Position numbers and translations under genes: made by a program
Notes under the pieces: generated by a model
Told to the model about the DNA's origin: nothing
Seen by the model: only the letters and a program-made list of their open reading frames with translations
The model's database searches: none
Shown: in pieces, positions 63,798 to 64,000 of the stretch
Layout of the letters: the number at the start of each line of letters is the position of its first letter
How positions within the stretch are numbered: position 1 is the first letter of the stretch
Origin: Halobacterium sp. R2-5
Lineage (GTDB): Archaea; Halobacteriota; Halobacteria; Halobacteriales; Halobacteriaceae
Length of the DNA: 64,000 bases
Assembly (NCBI RefSeq): GCF_011734195.1
Contig: NZ_JAANTH010000002.1
Span: 930,001-994,000 of the forward strand
Direction: 5' to 3'

Positions 63798-64000
63798 TCA
63801 CTCCGTCCATCGGACCTCGTACTCGAGTTCGTAGCGTTGCTCACCGGTCTCCGAATCCGTGAGCCGCTCGAGTTCGACCTCGAACTGGGGTTCCTCCGGG
63901 ACAGTAACGGTTTGCTCTCCGGTGTCACTCACTAACTCGACAGGCCCCGATTCGATTTGATCCGCGGCGTCGCGTAACGCCTCGGCGATCCCCGTTCTCG
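63798..64000 (-). CDS. Amphi-Trp domain protein, 5' end cut by window
   Basis: The frame enters from the right edge and stops at a TGA at 63798-63800; 66 residues are visible. It reads 'GIAEALRDAADQIESGPVEL' and ends 'GEQRYELEYEVRWTE', which matches the C-terminal half of haloarchaeal amphi-Trp domain proteins, including the terminal aromatic-acidic strand. The N-terminus lies outside the window. Function unknown. Confidence 0.72.
   Translation of the reverse strand, partial: RTGIAEALRDAADQIESGPVELVSDTGEQTVTVPEEPQFEVELERLTDSETGEQRYELEYEVRWTE

Overview
The window is chromosomal-type DNA from a haloarchaeon (class Halobacteria). The GC content is high and almost every protein is acidic. Many genes appear leaderless, with a T-rich or TATA box about 25-30 bases before the start codon. 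The gene content is haloarchaeal: MptE with an archaeal-type FolP, an F420-type oxidoreductase, Tat-dependent lipoproteins, HalOD1 and HTH_10 (Bat-type) regulators, universal stress proteins and an amphi-Trp protein. The genus cannot be fixed from the sequence alone.

Bases 1-13,500 look like ordinary core chromosome: pterin/folate biosynthesis (folP, mptE), an MDR quinone reductase, an F420-type oxidoreductase, an SDR and an acyl-CoA ligase, a thioesterase, photolyase, an MFS carrier, Mn/Fe superoxide dismutase, metallo-hydrolase, cupin, thyX and tRNA-Glu(CTC). From the tRNA to about 24,600 the content is mixed: tatA with no normal start codon, an Lrp-type regulator and a class III aminotransferase that share an upstream palindrome, a gene-poor stretch with decayed coding sequence, a small DUF5805-like protein with a tyrosine recombinase, a Tat lipoprotein, MOSC and PhzF proteins, and a solitary DUF1156-type DNA methylase that ends at an in-frame stop.

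Bases 24,697-47,900 form the most striking part: a reactive-sulfur and thiol-redox island. It holds thioredoxin reductase, three thioredoxins, a TauE-type exporter, two rhodanese-metallo-beta-lactamase fusions (persulfide dioxygenase-like), a pair of YeeE/YedE half-transporters, a PiT/CysP-type permease, two TusA proteins, DsrE, sulfide:quinone oxidoreductase with DUF1641, a class V aminotransferase, DUF2892, an M20 amidohydrolase, an NnrS-like membrane protein and a DsbA operon with three cysteine-bearing membrane proteins. Two paralogous winged-helix regulators with a conserved C-x5-C pair sit at the two edges. At least nine promoters in the island, including those of both regulators, carry the element AGTATTGT (or a close variant) at a near-constant distance upstream of the TATA box. 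I infer a single regulon controlled by these thiol-containing regulators; this is the best candidate for an undescribed system in the window.

Bases 48,000-55,400 hold DUF302 and methyltransferase genes, a TRIC-type channel, glutamate dehydrogenase with a small zinc-ribbon protein, a frameshifted HalOD1 gene, gene remnants, and a large REC-PAS-PAS-GAF-GAF-HTH_10 regulator. Bases 55,400-64,000 are a stress cluster: a permease carrying two YHS domains, five universal stress proteins (three of them tandem), SHOCT, DoxX, a winged-helix/DUF7521 pair, DUF2267 and an amphi-Trp protein cut by the window end.
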